Source: DASUCS01 sp041166385 (GTDB lineage: Bacteria > Actinomycetota > Acidimicrobiia > Acidimicrobiales > JACDCH01). Taken from it: 64,000 nucleotides of DNA. Below, piece after piece: positions 1 through 8,398 of this stretch (the first letter of the stretch is position 1; every line of letters starts with the position of its first letter). Below the pieces are notes generated by a model. It had not been told where the DNA came from and did no database searches. It worked only from the letters and a program-made list of their open reading frames with translations. The stretch lies in contig JBEEFW010000148.1 in the NCBI GenBank assembly GCA_041166385.1, positions 27,397-91,396 on the forward strand, in the 5' to 3' direction. The position numbers and the translations under genes are program-made.

Positions 1-358
1 CGCGACCGCCCAGCGCTCGAGTCCGTCCGACCTTCACGAACGGTGTCGTCTCCGGCATCACGATGGTGGCGTCGATGCCGAGGAGTCGCGCATGGCGCGC
101 GACGGCTTGCGCGTGATTGCCAGCACTCACTGCGATCACACCGCGCGAGCGTTCGTCGTCGCTGAGGCTGAGAAGCTTGTTGCGTGCGCCGCGCTCCTTG
201 AACGACGCGACGAACTGGAGGTTCTCGAACTTGACGACCACGGTGCAGCCGAGCAGGTCCGACAAGGTCTGCGACACGCTGCTCGGCGTGCGTACGACGC
301 TGCCGGCGATCGCGGCAGCGGCGGCTTCGACGTCGGCGAGGGTGACGGTCACGGTCAT
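1..358 (-). CDS. ilvA: Threonine ammonia-lyase, N-terminal part (runs off the window)
   Basis: PLP-dependent deamination of threonine to 2-oxobutyrate is the expected reaction, feeding isoleucine synthesis or threonine breakdown. About 119 N-terminal residues are visible; the rest lies beyond base 1. The PLP-lysine motif SFKERGARNK (Lys about residue 54) follows KFENLQF, and SAGNHAQAVA follows at about residue 77; both are typical of threonine dehydratases of fold type II. The ATG at 358-356 shares the sequence ATGA with the stop of the upstream M20 peptidase, so the two genes are probably translationally coupled. Serine/threonine dehydratase paralogues share these motifs, so exact substrate and the presence of a regulatory ACT domain cannot be judged from this fragment. 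Confidence 0.85.
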   Translation of the reverse strand, partial: MTVTVTLADVEAAAAAIAGSVVRTPSSVSQTLSDLLGCTVVVKFENLQFVASFKERGARNKLLSLSDDERSRGVIAVSAGNHAQAVARHARLLGIDATIVMPETTPFVKVGRTRALGGR

Positions 359-1761
359 CGCCGCGCGTGCGCGTCGATGAGGTGGGCGACCGCCACCGTG
401 ACGTGCTGCGCCGTCGGCAGGTGCAGGAACTCGTTGGGCCCGTGGGCGTTCGTTCCCGGGCCGAGTACGCCGGTGATCACGAACTGCGCGTCGGGGAACG
501 ACTTGCCGAGCATCGCCATGAAGGGGATCGTGCCGCCTTCGCCGGTGGTGCGGGCGGGCGCGCCGTAGCCCGCGATCGATGCCTCGTCGATGGCCGTCGC
601 CAACCAGGGTGCGGTCGGCGGCGCGTTCCACCCGTCGGCGAGCTCGCGCACCACCGCCTCGATCGACGCACCGTAGGGAGGGTCGGCGCTCAGTACCTCG
701 ATGAGCGCGTCGCGGGCGCGCTCGGAATCGCACGTCGGTGGCAGCCGAAACGAGAGCTGGGCGCGTGTGAAGGGTCGCAACACGTTGCCGCCATCAGCGA
801 CCGAGGGCACCCCATCGATGCCGATGAGTTCCATCGTTGGCTGCCACGTCTTGGCGATCATCTGGGCGACCGGATCGTCGACCGTCGCACTCGCGCCCGA
901 CACGAACGGGAACCGTTCAGAGATGTCGGTGCCGAGTTCGCTCGACGTCTGCGCAAGCTCCTTCTCGCGATCGACCGGCATCTCCACGTGCAGCTCCGGC
1001 ACGAGGATCTCGCCGGTGGTCTCGTCCTCGACACGCGTCAGCAGTGAGCGCAGGATGCGGAACGTCGACGGCACGACACCGCCGGCCGCGCCCGAGTGAA
1101 CGCCTTCGTCGAGCACCCGTACTGTGAGGGTGAGAGCAAGAAGTCCACGCAGCGATGTGGTCAACCAGAGACGGTCCCAGGTCGGGCAGCCCGAATCGAG
1201 GCAGACGACGAGGTCGGGACTTCCGACGCGATCGGCGAGCGCCTCCATGTACGCGGGCAGGTCGGGGCTCCCGGACTCCTCGCTGGCTTCGATGACGACG
1301 ATGAGCCGCGCGTGCGCCCCCCCTGACGCCTGAACCGCCTCGATAGCAGTCATGGCCGCGAACGCGGCGTAGCCGTCGTCTCCCGCGCCGCGCCCGTAGA
1401 GGCGGTCGCCTTCCAGCACCGGCTCCCACGGTCCGAGCCCTTCGCGCCATCCGGACATCTCCGGCTGCTTGTCGACGTGGCCGTACAGCAGCACGGTGCC
1501 GTCGGCCGTACCGGGAACCTCGGCGAGGATCACGGGCGTGCGGCCTTCCAGCTGCTCCACCGACACACGCAGTCCTTCGATCGGGCGCGCCGCCATCCAC
1601 GAGCTGACGAGGTCGACGGCCCGGGCCATGTGCCCGTTCTCGGCCCACTGCTGATCGAACGACGGGGACCGGTTCGGGATGCGGATGTACTCGGTGATGG
1701 CCGGGAGTGCATCGTTCGTCCACACACGGGCCACGCGATCGACAACACTCGCGGCGTCCAT
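355..1761 (-). CDS. M20 family metallopeptidase / dipeptidase
   Basis: A 468-residue zinc peptidase of the M20 family, expected to cleave dipeptides or N-acyl amino acids in the cytosol. The GHVDKQP motif supplies the zinc His and Asp, GRGAGDDGYA supplies the bridging Asp, and EASEESGSPDL carries the catalytic and metal-binding glutamates; a dimerisation insert lies between them. Length fits family members of about 450-470 residues. I chose the ATG at 1761 because upstream in-frame sequence runs into the divergent ribokinase gene and has no family similarity. The stop overlaps the ilvA start by 4 bp, suggesting co-transcription in amino-acid metabolism. Exact substrate is unknown. Confidence 0.88.
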   Translation of the reverse strand: MDAASVVDRVARVWTNDALPAITEYIRIPNRSPSFDQQWAENGHMARAVDLVSSWMAARPIEGLRVSVEQLEGRTPVILAEVPGTADGTVLLYGHVDKQPEMSGWREGLGPWEPVLEGDRLYGRGAGDDGYAAFAAMTAIEAVQASGGAHARLIVVIEASEESGSPDLPAYMEALADRVGSPDLVVCLDSGCPTWDRLWLTTSLRGLLALTLTVRVLDEGVHSGAAGGVVPSTFRILRSLLTRVEDETTGEILVPELHVEMPVDREKELAQTSSELGTDISERFPFVSGASATVDDPVAQMIAKTWQPTMELIGIDGVPSVADGGNVLRPFTRAQLSFRLPPTCDSERARDALIEVLSADPPYGASIEAVVRELADGWNAPPTAPWLATAIDEASIAGYGAPARTTGEGGTIPFMAMLGKSFPDAQFVITGVLGPGTNAHGPNEFLHLPTAQHVTVAVAHLIDAHARR

Positions 1762-1788
1762 GGGCGTCAACTTAGGGGCTACGGATTG

Positions 1789-2661
1789 ATGGGGCGGATC
1801 GTGGTGGTCGGCAGTTTGAATGTCGATCACACCATCAGCGTCGAGCGGTTTCCCGAGATCGGGGAGACGATCATTGCGACCGGTTTGGCCAGCGACCTCG
1901 GCGGCAAGGGTTTCAACCAGGCGGTCACAGCCGCCCGCATGGGGGCCGATGTCGTGATGGTCGGGTGCGTCGGCGCGGACACGGATGGCGATCGGCTGCT
2001 GCAGGCGCTCAGCGACGAGCGCATCGATGCGGGGTTCGTGCGGCGCAACGCGGCGCTCCCCACCGGGCGTGCGCACATCACGGTCGACGTCGAAGGCCGC
2101 AACTCGATCGTGGTCGCTCCCGGTGCCAACGCGAGCACGTCATTCCCGTCAGCCGCACTCGAAGGCGCAGACGTCCTGCTCGCACAGCTCGAGTGTCCGC
2201 TCGACGTCGTGACCGCCGCCATGTCTGCGGCGCACTCCGCCGGGGTGAAGACGATCTTGAATCCCGCACCGGCGCGCGCCCTCACGGACGAGCTGCTGCG
2301 TCTGGTCGACTGTCTCGTGGCCAACGAGACCGAGGCGGACAGCGTCGGGCAGGTGTCGTATCACGGCATCGCGGTGATCACCGGGGGCGAGCGCGGGGCA
2401 CTCGTGCTCGTTCCGGGCCGCGAGTCGCGCCGGATACCAGCACTCGCGGTTCCGGTCGTCGACACGACCGCGGCGGGCGATGCCTTCTGTGGTGCGTTCG
2501 CGGCCGCGCTCGCGGGTGGCGGGAAGCTCGGCCAAGCCCTTCAGCGGGCGACGGCTGCGGGCGCGTGTGCCGTCACGCGTCCCGGCGCGTTCAGTTCGCT
2601 GCCCTCCTCAGTCGAGGTCGACCGTCTGCTGGCTCAGTCGAGGAGCGAGGCCCAGAGCTGA
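1789..2661 (+). CDS. rbsK: Ribokinase / PfkB-family carbohydrate kinase
   Basis: A 290-residue PfkB-fold kinase, probably phosphorylating ribose or a related sugar or nucleoside. The N-terminus VVVGSLNVDHTISVERFPEI and the GGKGFNQAVTAARMG stretch match PfkB signature 1; DTTAAGDAFCGAF near residue 226 is signature 2 with the catalytic Asp and anion hole. In DTTAAGD the usual Gly after the Thr is Ala. The ATG at 1789 begins the conserved strand. The gene is divergent from the M20 peptidase, with 27 bp between starts, so the promoters must overlap. The last 28 bp overlap the end of the convergent carboxylesterase. Sugar specificity cannot be read from sequence alone. Confidence 0.85.
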   Translation: MGRIVVVGSLNVDHTISVERFPEIGETIIATGLASDLGGKGFNQAVTAARMGADVVMVGCVGADTDGDRLLQALSDERIDAGFVRRNAALPTGRAHITVDVEGRNSIVVAPGANASTSFPSAALEGADVLLAQLECPLDVVTAAMSAAHSAGVKTILNPAPARALTDELLRLVDCLVANETEADSVGQVSYHGIAVITGGERGALVLVPGRESRRIPALAVPVVDTTAAGDAFCGAFAAALAGGGKLGQALQRATAAGACAVTRPGAFSSLPSSVEVDRLLAQSRSEAQS

Positions 2662-4139
2662 CGGTCGGCCGAACCCGGGTCGTCCAGCACGTCCCGGGTG
2701 ATGCCCAGCTCCATCACGGCTCGGTGGTCGGCGGAGTAGCGCGGCCATTCCGGGATGCCGTCGTGCTGCGGGGTACCGTTGTGTGCCATCGCCAGCCAGG
2801 AGCGTGACGTCGCGGTGGCGAGCGCGTGCGTGTCGTCGGTGAGCCCGCCGAGGAGCACGTCGACGCCACGGCGATCGAGGTTGTCGAAGGCGAACGGCAC
2901 ATCGATCGCATGACACGCGCCGAGCGCGCCGTTGAAGGCGGTCGACTTGTACGTGAACAAGTACGCGTACGTGTCGGGCTGGTTGATCGACTGCGCCTCG
3001 GCGAGTCGCGTCGCCGGAATGCGGAAGATCCAGTCGGTGGCGAAGTCGCACCACAGGTCGTCGGCCGAGGCGCCTGGCCGCGTCTCGCGGTACGAGTCGA
3101 TCACCTCGGCGGCACGATCTTGACCCACGACTCGAGCAACGCGTCCCGACAGACGCTCCTCGGCCATCGGGCCCTGGGCGCGTTCCATGAGGCTGAACAG
3201 TTTGTATTCCTCGCTGGTCGTTCCGATCAGCACGTGCACGTTGGCCGCCGAGCCGTCGCGAACGGCCTCGCGTGGATGCTTCGGCAGCACGACACCGTCG
3301 ATGATGGGAGAGAACGGAAGCCGCAGTTCGCCGGTCGCCGCCAACTTCAGCGTGACCGCATCCTGCGACGCCAGGAGCTGTTCGACGGGGAGCTCCAGCA
3401 ATGCGTCGGCGCTCGAAGGGTTGAGGGCGAGGTCGGCCAGCATCGCGGTCGTGACCTGCCCGGCGCCGCTCACGTCCTTCACCGCGTCGGCCGCTCCGCT
3501 CTGCGGGATCGCGTTGCGGATCAGCGGCGCGACACCGGGGACGCCGAGCAGCGTCGCAATGCTCATACCTCCCGCCGACTCGCCGAACAGCGTGATGTTG
3601 TCTGGATCGCCACCGAACGATGCGATGTTGTCGCGCACCCAGTTGATCGCCGCGACCTGGTCGCGGATCCCGTTGTTTCCCGATCCCTCGAACCCAGTCC
3701 CGAGCACCTCGTCGAGCTGCAGGAAGCCAAAGGCACCAAGCCGGTAGTTGATGGTGACGACCACGACATCGCCGCGGCTCGCGAGGTTCGTGCCGCTGTA
3801 CCAGGGGATCGACCCGGCACCGGCGGTGAAGGCACCGCCGTGGATCCACACCATCACCGGCCGGGCGCGGTCGTCGGCTGCCGGCGTGAACACGTTGAGG
3901 AACAACGCGTCTTCGACCATCGGCGTCGCGTCGGACTTGCCGAGCATCGACTCGAGCCCGGAAGGGTTCTGCGGCAGGATCGGACCGAACGAGGTGGCGT
4001 CGTACACGTCGTGCCACGGCTCGACCGGCTGCGGCGGTTGGAATCGCTTGGCCGTCGCGAAGCGGATACCGCGGAACTGCAGCACGCCGTCCTTCTCGAG
4101 GCCCTGGACCTTGCCGGCGGTGGTGGAGGCGATCGTCAT
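2634..4139 (-). CDS. Carboxylesterase type B family protein
   Basis: A 501-residue alpha/beta-hydrolase of the carboxylesterase/para-nitrobenzyl-esterase family, which hydrolyses carboxylic esters. FGESAGGMSIATLLG (about residue 185) holds the nucleophilic Ser; WIHGGAFTAGAGS at about 100 gives the oxyanion hole; a Glu near residue 310 and the GACHAIDVPFAFDN region with its His complete the expected triad. N-terminal GKVQGLEKDGVLQFRGIRFA is characteristic. The ATG at 4139 starts just ahead of that motif. No signal peptide is visible, so the enzyme is probably cytosolic. It ends inside the convergent ribokinase gene. The physiological ester is unknown. Confidence 0.9.
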   Translation of the reverse strand: MTIASTTAGKVQGLEKDGVLQFRGIRFATAKRFQPPQPVEPWHDVYDATSFGPILPQNPSGLESMLGKSDATPMVEDALFLNVFTPAADDRARPVMVWIHGGAFTAGAGSIPWYSGTNLASRGDVVVVTINYRLGAFGFLQLDEVLGTGFEGSGNNGIRDQVAAINWVRDNIASFGGDPDNITLFGESAGGMSIATLLGVPGVAPLIRNAIPQSGAADAVKDVSGAGQVTTAMLADLALNPSSADALLELPVEQLLASQDAVTLKLAATGELRLPFSPIIDGVVLPKHPREAVRDGSAANVHVLIGTTSEEYKLFSLMERAQGPMAEERLSGRVARVVGQDRAAEVIDSYRETRPGASADDLWCDFATDWIFRIPATRLAEAQSINQPDTYAYLFTYKSTAFNGALGACHAIDVPFAFDNLDRRGVDVLLGGLTDDTHALATATSRSWLAMAHNGTPQHDGIPEWPRYSADHRAVMELGITRDVLDDPGSADRQLWASLLD

Positions 4140-4174
4140 GGGCGCCAAACGTAACTTGACTGTCGGGTCAGGAC

Positions 4175-5299
4175 CTAGCGCGGGAGGCCGAGCACCCGTT
4201 CGCCGAGGATGTTGCGCAGGATCTGGGCGGTGCCGCCCATGATCGTGTAGGCGGGCGCGTAACAGACAGCGCGCGCCGCCCGGCCGCCGAGCCCGTGATC
4301 CGGACCCCACAACAACGCGTGCGGACCGAGCACCTCCGCACAGAACGACGCCAGCCGTTGCTCGAACTCGGTGCCGAACGTCTTGGTGGCCGCGGAGAAC
4401 CCCGCAGGCGCTTGTCGCAGGGTTTCGCGCAGCACGAGCAGCCGGCCGATCCGATAACTCGTCTCGATCGCCGCGACACGCTGCCGGGTCACCAGATCGC
4501 TCCGGTCGACGAGCCCTGACGCCATGACGTCGCGGTACAGCGCGTAGTTCGACACCAGCCGGTCGATGCCGCCGCGCTCGTGCTCGAGCTGACGCATGAG
4601 CTGACGGAAGCTGTTGTTCTCCTCGCCGACCAGATGGTCCGCGGGAACGCGCACGTTCTCGAACGTCACCTCGCAGAAGTGGCGGCTCGACGTCATGTCA
4701 TGGATGGGGCTCACGGTGATGCCCGGGGAGTGCATGTCGACGATGAGCTCGGACAACCCCGCATGCTTCGGCGCGTTGGGGTCCGTGCGGGCGACGAGAT
4801 AACACCAGTCGGAGTAGACGGCGCCGCTGGTCCAGACCTTCTGGCCGTCGACGATCCACGAGTCGCCGTCGCGGACCGCGCGTGTCCGCAGGGAGGCAAC
4901 GTCGCTGCCGGCGTCGGGCTCGCTCATGCCGATGCACCACATCGATTCGCCGGCGACGATGTCGGGTAGCCATCGGCGCCGCTGCTCGGGTGTCCCGAAT
5001 TGCAGGAGCGTCGGTCCCATCTGACGGTCGGCGAACCAGCTGGCCGCGACCGGCGCACCGTTGGCGATCAAGGCCTCGAACACGACGAAGCGCTCGAGGA
5101 CGGTGCGGCCGTGGCCGCCCTCGTCGACAGGCCAGGTCATGCCGAGCCAGCCGCGGGTCCCGAGCTCCTTGGCGAACGCCGCGTCGTGGCCGACGATCCA
5201 CGAGTCTTCGAGGAAGTCGCGCGCCGCTGCGGCCTTCAACGCGACCTCGGTGGCTTCCTCTTGGAGCGCGCGCAACTCGTCGGGCAGGGCGAAGTCCAT
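4175..5299 (-). CDS. Acyl-CoA dehydrogenase family protein
   Basis: A 374-residue FAD enzyme that would oxidise an acyl-CoA thioester to the enoyl-CoA, passing electrons to ETF. The order is N-terminal helical domain, beta domain with CIGMSEPDAGSDVASLRTRA and DGQKVWTSGA (about residues 122-160), then C-terminal helices ending in YTIMGGTAQILRNILGERVLG. Length is normal. It lies 35 bp upstream of the carboxylesterase on the same strand, so the two may be co-transcribed. Such ACAD paralogues in actinobacteria often act on branched, aromatic or steroid side-chain acyl-CoAs; the substrate here is not deducible. Confidence 0.92.
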   Translation of the reverse strand: MDFALPDELRALQEEATEVALKAAAARDFLEDSWIVGHDAAFAKELGTRGWLGMTWPVDEGGHGRTVLERFVVFEALIANGAPVAASWFADRQMGPTLLQFGTPEQRRRWLPDIVAGESMWCIGMSEPDAGSDVASLRTRAVRDGDSWIVDGQKVWTSGAVYSDWCYLVARTDPNAPKHAGLSELIVDMHSPGITVSPIHDMTSSRHFCEVTFENVRVPADHLVGEENNSFRQLMRQLEHERGGIDRLVSNYALYRDVMASGLVDRSDLVTRQRVAAIETSYRIGRLLVLRETLRQAPAGFSAATKTFGTEFEQRLASFCAEVLGPHALLWGPDHGLGGRAARAVCYAPAYTIMGGTAQILRNILGERVLGLPR

Positions 5300-5320
5300 C
5301 GGCGTGCCACTCTAGAACGC

Positions 5321-5815
5321 GTGGTGATCCGCCCGATCGAACCGGACGAGTATGCGCGCCTCGGTGCCTTGACCCTCGATGCGTACACCACGCTCGACGG
5401 GCATGTGCACGAGCCGGACTACGAGGAAGAGCTCGCCGATGTGCGATCTCGCGCCGAGGCGCGGTCGACCGATGTGTTGGTGGCCGTTGACGACGACGGA
5501 CGGCTCCTCGGCGGCGTGACGTACGTCGCGGATGGTGACTCGCCGTACGCCGAGTACGGGCTGGTCGGTGTGGCATCGATCCGCATGCTGGCTGTCGATC
5601 GGAGCGCGCAGCGATCCGGTGCGGGTGTCGCGCTCGTACGCGCGTGCATCGACCGCGCCAAGGCCGCGGGGCGGACGGACCTGGTGTTGCACTCGACACC
5701 GTGGATGACTGGCGCACATGCGCTCTACGCAAAGCTCGGCTTCGAGCGCGACGAGTCACTCGACTGGGACGTGAATCCCTCCGTGCAACTGCTGGGCTTC
5801 CGCCTCGCGCTGTAA
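5321..5815 (+). CDS. GNAT family N-acetyltransferase
   Basis: A 164-residue GCN5-related acetyltransferase that would move an acetyl group from acetyl-CoA to an unknown amine. N-terminal VIRPIEPDEYARLG, the beta-bulge strand IRMLAVDRSAQRSGAGVALV (acetyl-CoA pyrophosphate loop, about residues 89-108) and the YAKLGFERDE ending are typical. Two adjacent GTG codons (5321 and 5324) could be the start; I give the first. It is divergent from the acyl-CoA dehydrogenase, with 21 bp between them. No substrate clue is present. Confidence 0.85.
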   Translation: MVIRPIEPDEYARLGALTLDAYTTLDGHVHEPDYEEELADVRSRAEARSTDVLVAVDDDGRLLGGVTYVADGDSPYAEYGLVGVASIRMLAVDRSAQRSGAGVALVRACIDRAKAAGRTDLVLHSTPWMTGAHALYAKLGFERDESLDWDVNPSVQLLGFRLAL

Positions 5816-5838
5816 CGATCGGTAGCCGCCGTCACCGA

Positions 5839-6777
5839 CTAGTTGAGCACCACGATCTTGCCGAGCTTGCCGCCGGCGGCGAAGTGTTCGTAGGCCTTCG
5901 CCGCCTCGGGCATCGAGTAGGTGGCGGCCACCGGCACCTTGACAGTGCCGCGTTCGACGTGCGGGAGCACGTGCGCCTCCACGAGCTGCGCGGCCAACGC
6001 CTTCTGCTCGAGTGGGCGAGCGCGCAGTGTCGATCCGTGGATGCGGCCGCGCTTGCCCATCAGCGCGTGGAGGTTCAGCTCGGCGGCCGCGCCGCCGCCG
6101 GTGCCGATCACGGCGATCCGTCCACCGGTGGCCAGGGATTCGACGTCGCCTGGCAGGTTCGGCGCACCGATCAGCTCGAGGATCACGTCGTACGGGCCGT
6201 GGGCCACGAAGTCCTCAGGGGCGACGACCTCCGCGCCGAATGCTGACACCGACGCACGAAGGCCGGCGTTGCGCACGGTTGCGATCACGCTCGCGCCCGC
6301 GGCGAGGGCGAGTTGCACGCCGGCGATGCCCACCCCTCCCGCGGCGCCGTGCACGCACGTCCGCTCGCCGAGCGACAGACCGCACTGCGTGAACAGCGCG
6401 TCGTGCGCGGTCGTGAAGGCTTCCGGAAAGCCGCCGGCTTCGGGCCACTCCATCCGGTCCGGCACCTGAATGGCAGTGCGTTCGTGCACGACCGCGAGCT
6501 CGGCCTGCGCTCCGCCACCCACGATGGCCATCACGCGATCGCCGACTGCGAAGCGATACACGCCGTCACCAATGCCGACGACCTCGCCGGCGAGCTCCAT
6601 GCCGGGGATGTCCTGCGGATTGCCGGGGGGCGCCGGATAGAAACCGGCCACCTGCATCAGGTCCGCATTGTTGAGTCCGGCGGCGTGGACGCGGACGAGC
6701 AGTTCACCTTTCCCGGGTACAGGATCCGGGTGTTCCCGCCACTCGAGCGCGCCGTCGACGATCGTGACGGCGTGCAC
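5839..6777 (-). CDS. NADPH:quinone reductase-like MDR oxidoreductase
   Basis: A 312-residue medium-chain dehydrogenase/reductase of the zinc-free quinone oxidoreductase branch. It has the GroES-like N-terminal domain (GLNNADLMQVAGFYPAPP, then IPGMELAGEVV), the nucleotide-binding motif HGAAGGVGIAGVQLA at about residue 140, and no catalytic zinc cysteines. Members reduce quinones or enoyl groups with NADPH. The start is a GTG at 6777; the longer in-frame extension overlaps the citrate synthase gene and is not conserved. Its start lies only 10 bp from the citrate synthase stop, so it is probably the distal gene of that transcript. Confidence 0.88.
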   Translation of the reverse strand: MHAVTIVDGALEWREHPDPVPGKGELLVRVHAAGLNNADLMQVAGFYPAPPGNPQDIPGMELAGEVVGIGDGVYRFAVGDRVMAIVGGGAQAELAVVHERTAIQVPDRMEWPEAGGFPEAFTTAHDALFTQCGLSLGERTCVHGAAGGVGIAGVQLALAAGASVIATVRNAGLRASVSAFGAEVVAPEDFVAHGPYDVILELIGAPNLPGDVESLATGGRIAVIGTGGGAAAELNLHALMGKRGRIHGSTLRARPLEQKALAAQLVEAHVLPHVERGTVKVPVAATYSMPEAAKAYEHFAAGGKLGKIVVLN

Positions 6778-6787
6778 CGGAATGGAT

Positions 6788-8062
6788 CTACTTCCGCTGG
6801 TCGATCGGGACGTACTTGCGCTCGGCGTTGCCGACGTACAGCTGCCGAGGCCGGGAGATGCGCGAGTCCTGCTCGAGCAGCTCCTCCCAGTGCGCCAACC
6901 ACCCCGACGTCCGCGGGATCGCGAACAACACCGGGAACATGTCGATCGGGAAGGCCATCGCCTGGTAGATGAGGCCGGAGTAGAAGTCGACATTCGGGTA
7001 CAGCTTCCGACTCGTGAAGTACTCGTCGCTGAGCGCGACCTCTTCGAGCTTCAGCGCGATGTCGAGGAGCGGGTTCTTCCCAGTGACGGCGAACACCTCT
7101 TCGGCCGTCTGCTTGATGATCGTGGCGCGCGGGTCGTAGTTCTTGTAGACGCGGTGACCGAATCCCTGGAGGCGGCCGCCCGAGCCCTCCTTCACGGACT
7201 TCACGAAATCCGGCACGTTCTCGATCGAGCCGATCTCGGTGAGCATCCGCACGACTTGCTCGTTGGCCCCGCCGTGACGCGGGCCGTACAGCGCCGCGGC
7301 CGCGGCCGAGGTGGCGGTGTACGGATCGGCATGCGAGGAGCCGACGACTCGCATCGCCGTCGTGGAGCAGTTCTGCTCGTGATCGGCGTGCAGGATGAAC
7401 AAGGTGTCGAGCGCCTTGGCGAGTACGGGATTGTCGTAGTCCACCCACTCGACGGGGTTGAACATCATGTTGAGGAAGTTCTCCGTGAACTTCTTGGAGT
7501 TGTCGGGATAGACGAACGGCATGCCCGAATAGAAACGGTGAGCGCACGCGGCGATCGTCGGCATCTTCGCGATGAGCCGGACGATCTGCTTGTGGCGGAT
7601 CTCCGGATCGTCGATCGCCTTGGCCTCGGGGTAGAACGTCGACAGCGCGGCGATGGCCGCCACGAGCATGCCCATCGGATGGGCGTCGTAGTGGAAGCCC
7701 TCCATGAACCGCTTGCGCATGTTCTCGTGGATGAACGTGTGATACGTGACCTCGTGGTTCCAGGCATCGAACTGCGCTGGCGTCGGCAGTTCGCCGTGGA
7801 TCAGCAGATACGCCACCTCGATGTAGGTGGAGTTCGCCGCGAGCTCCTCGATCGGGTAGCCCCGGTATCGCAAGATGCCGTTGTCGCCGTCGAGCTCGGT
7901 GATCGCGCTACTGCAGGCCGCCGTCGTCATGAACGCGGGGTCGAAGAACCACACGTTCGGAAGCAGCTTGCGCCACTCCGTGGCGTCGACACCCCCGTCG
8001 ACGATGGGCACCTCGATCGACTCGCCAGTGCGGTTGTCGGTGATCGTGATGGATTCAGACAT
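6788..8062 (-). CDS. gltA: Citrate synthase
   Basis: A 424-residue type II citrate synthase condensing acetyl-CoA with oxaloacetate, the entry step of the TCA cycle. The signature GFGHRVYKNYDPRA (catalytic His), the upstream HADHEQNCSTTAMR with the other active-site His, GPRHGGANE and the late Asp in NVDFYSGLIYQAM are all present. Length matches the hexameric bacterial type. It follows the small gene at 8101-8361 by 38 bp. Aconitase is encoded about 6 kb away on the same strand but in a separate transcription unit. Confidence 0.96.
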   Translation of the reverse strand: MSESITITDNRTGESIEVPIVDGGVDATEWRKLLPNVWFFDPAFMTTAACSSAITELDGDNGILRYRGYPIEELAANSTYIEVAYLLIHGELPTPAQFDAWNHEVTYHTFIHENMRKRFMEGFHYDAHPMGMLVAAIAALSTFYPEAKAIDDPEIRHKQIVRLIAKMPTIAACAHRFYSGMPFVYPDNSKKFTENFLNMMFNPVEWVDYDNPVLAKALDTLFILHADHEQNCSTTAMRVVGSSHADPYTATSAAAAALYGPRHGGANEQVVRMLTEIGSIENVPDFVKSVKEGSGGRLQGFGHRVYKNYDPRATIIKQTAEEVFAVTGKNPLLDIALKLEEVALSDEYFTSRKLYPNVDFYSGLIYQAMAFPIDMFPVLFAIPRTSGWLAHWEELLEQDSRISRPRQLYVGNAERKYVPIDQRK

Positions 8063-8100
8063 CGATCAACGAGGCTAGCTGTCCGGCTCCTGCTCGGTCC

Positions 8101-8361
8101 TCAGGTGAGGTGGTCGGGGATGGTGCGGTTGATGGTGTTGATCACGTCGGAGAATGTCTTCTCGGCGTGGTCGGGTTCCTCGAAGTTCATCGAGATCACA
8201 GCACCGTTGGCCATGTAGATCTCCATTTTGCGCTGCATGCTGTTCATGGAGCCGGTCAGCTTCACGTACGCGATGTGGCCTGCATTGATGGCCACCATGT
8301 TCGTCTCGGCGGCGTTCCCGAGATCGAGGTTCACCGTCCGGGTGACCAGCTCGCCCGACAT
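8101..8361 (-). CDS. Small conserved-looking protein of unknown function
   Basis: An 86-residue acidic-neutral protein without recognisable family, signal peptide or membrane segment. The sequence alternates hydrophobic and polar residues in its first half (VTRTVNLDLGNAAETNMVAI, then HIAYVKLTG), suggesting a small beta-rich fold. I chose the ATG at 8361 because an AGG-rich ribosome binding site lies about 9 bases upstream; the in-frame GTG at 8370 sits directly against that site. The gene lies between the acyl-CoA carboxylase-type gene and citrate synthase, all on the minus strand. Confidence 0.6.
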   Translation of the reverse strand: MSGELVTRTVNLDLGNAAETNMVAINAGHIAYVKLTGSMNSMQRKMEIYMANGAVISMNFEEPDHAEKTFSDVINTINRTIPDHLT

Positions 8362-8398
8362 CGTCGTCACCCTACCTTTGGGTCTCGGTGGTCGATGT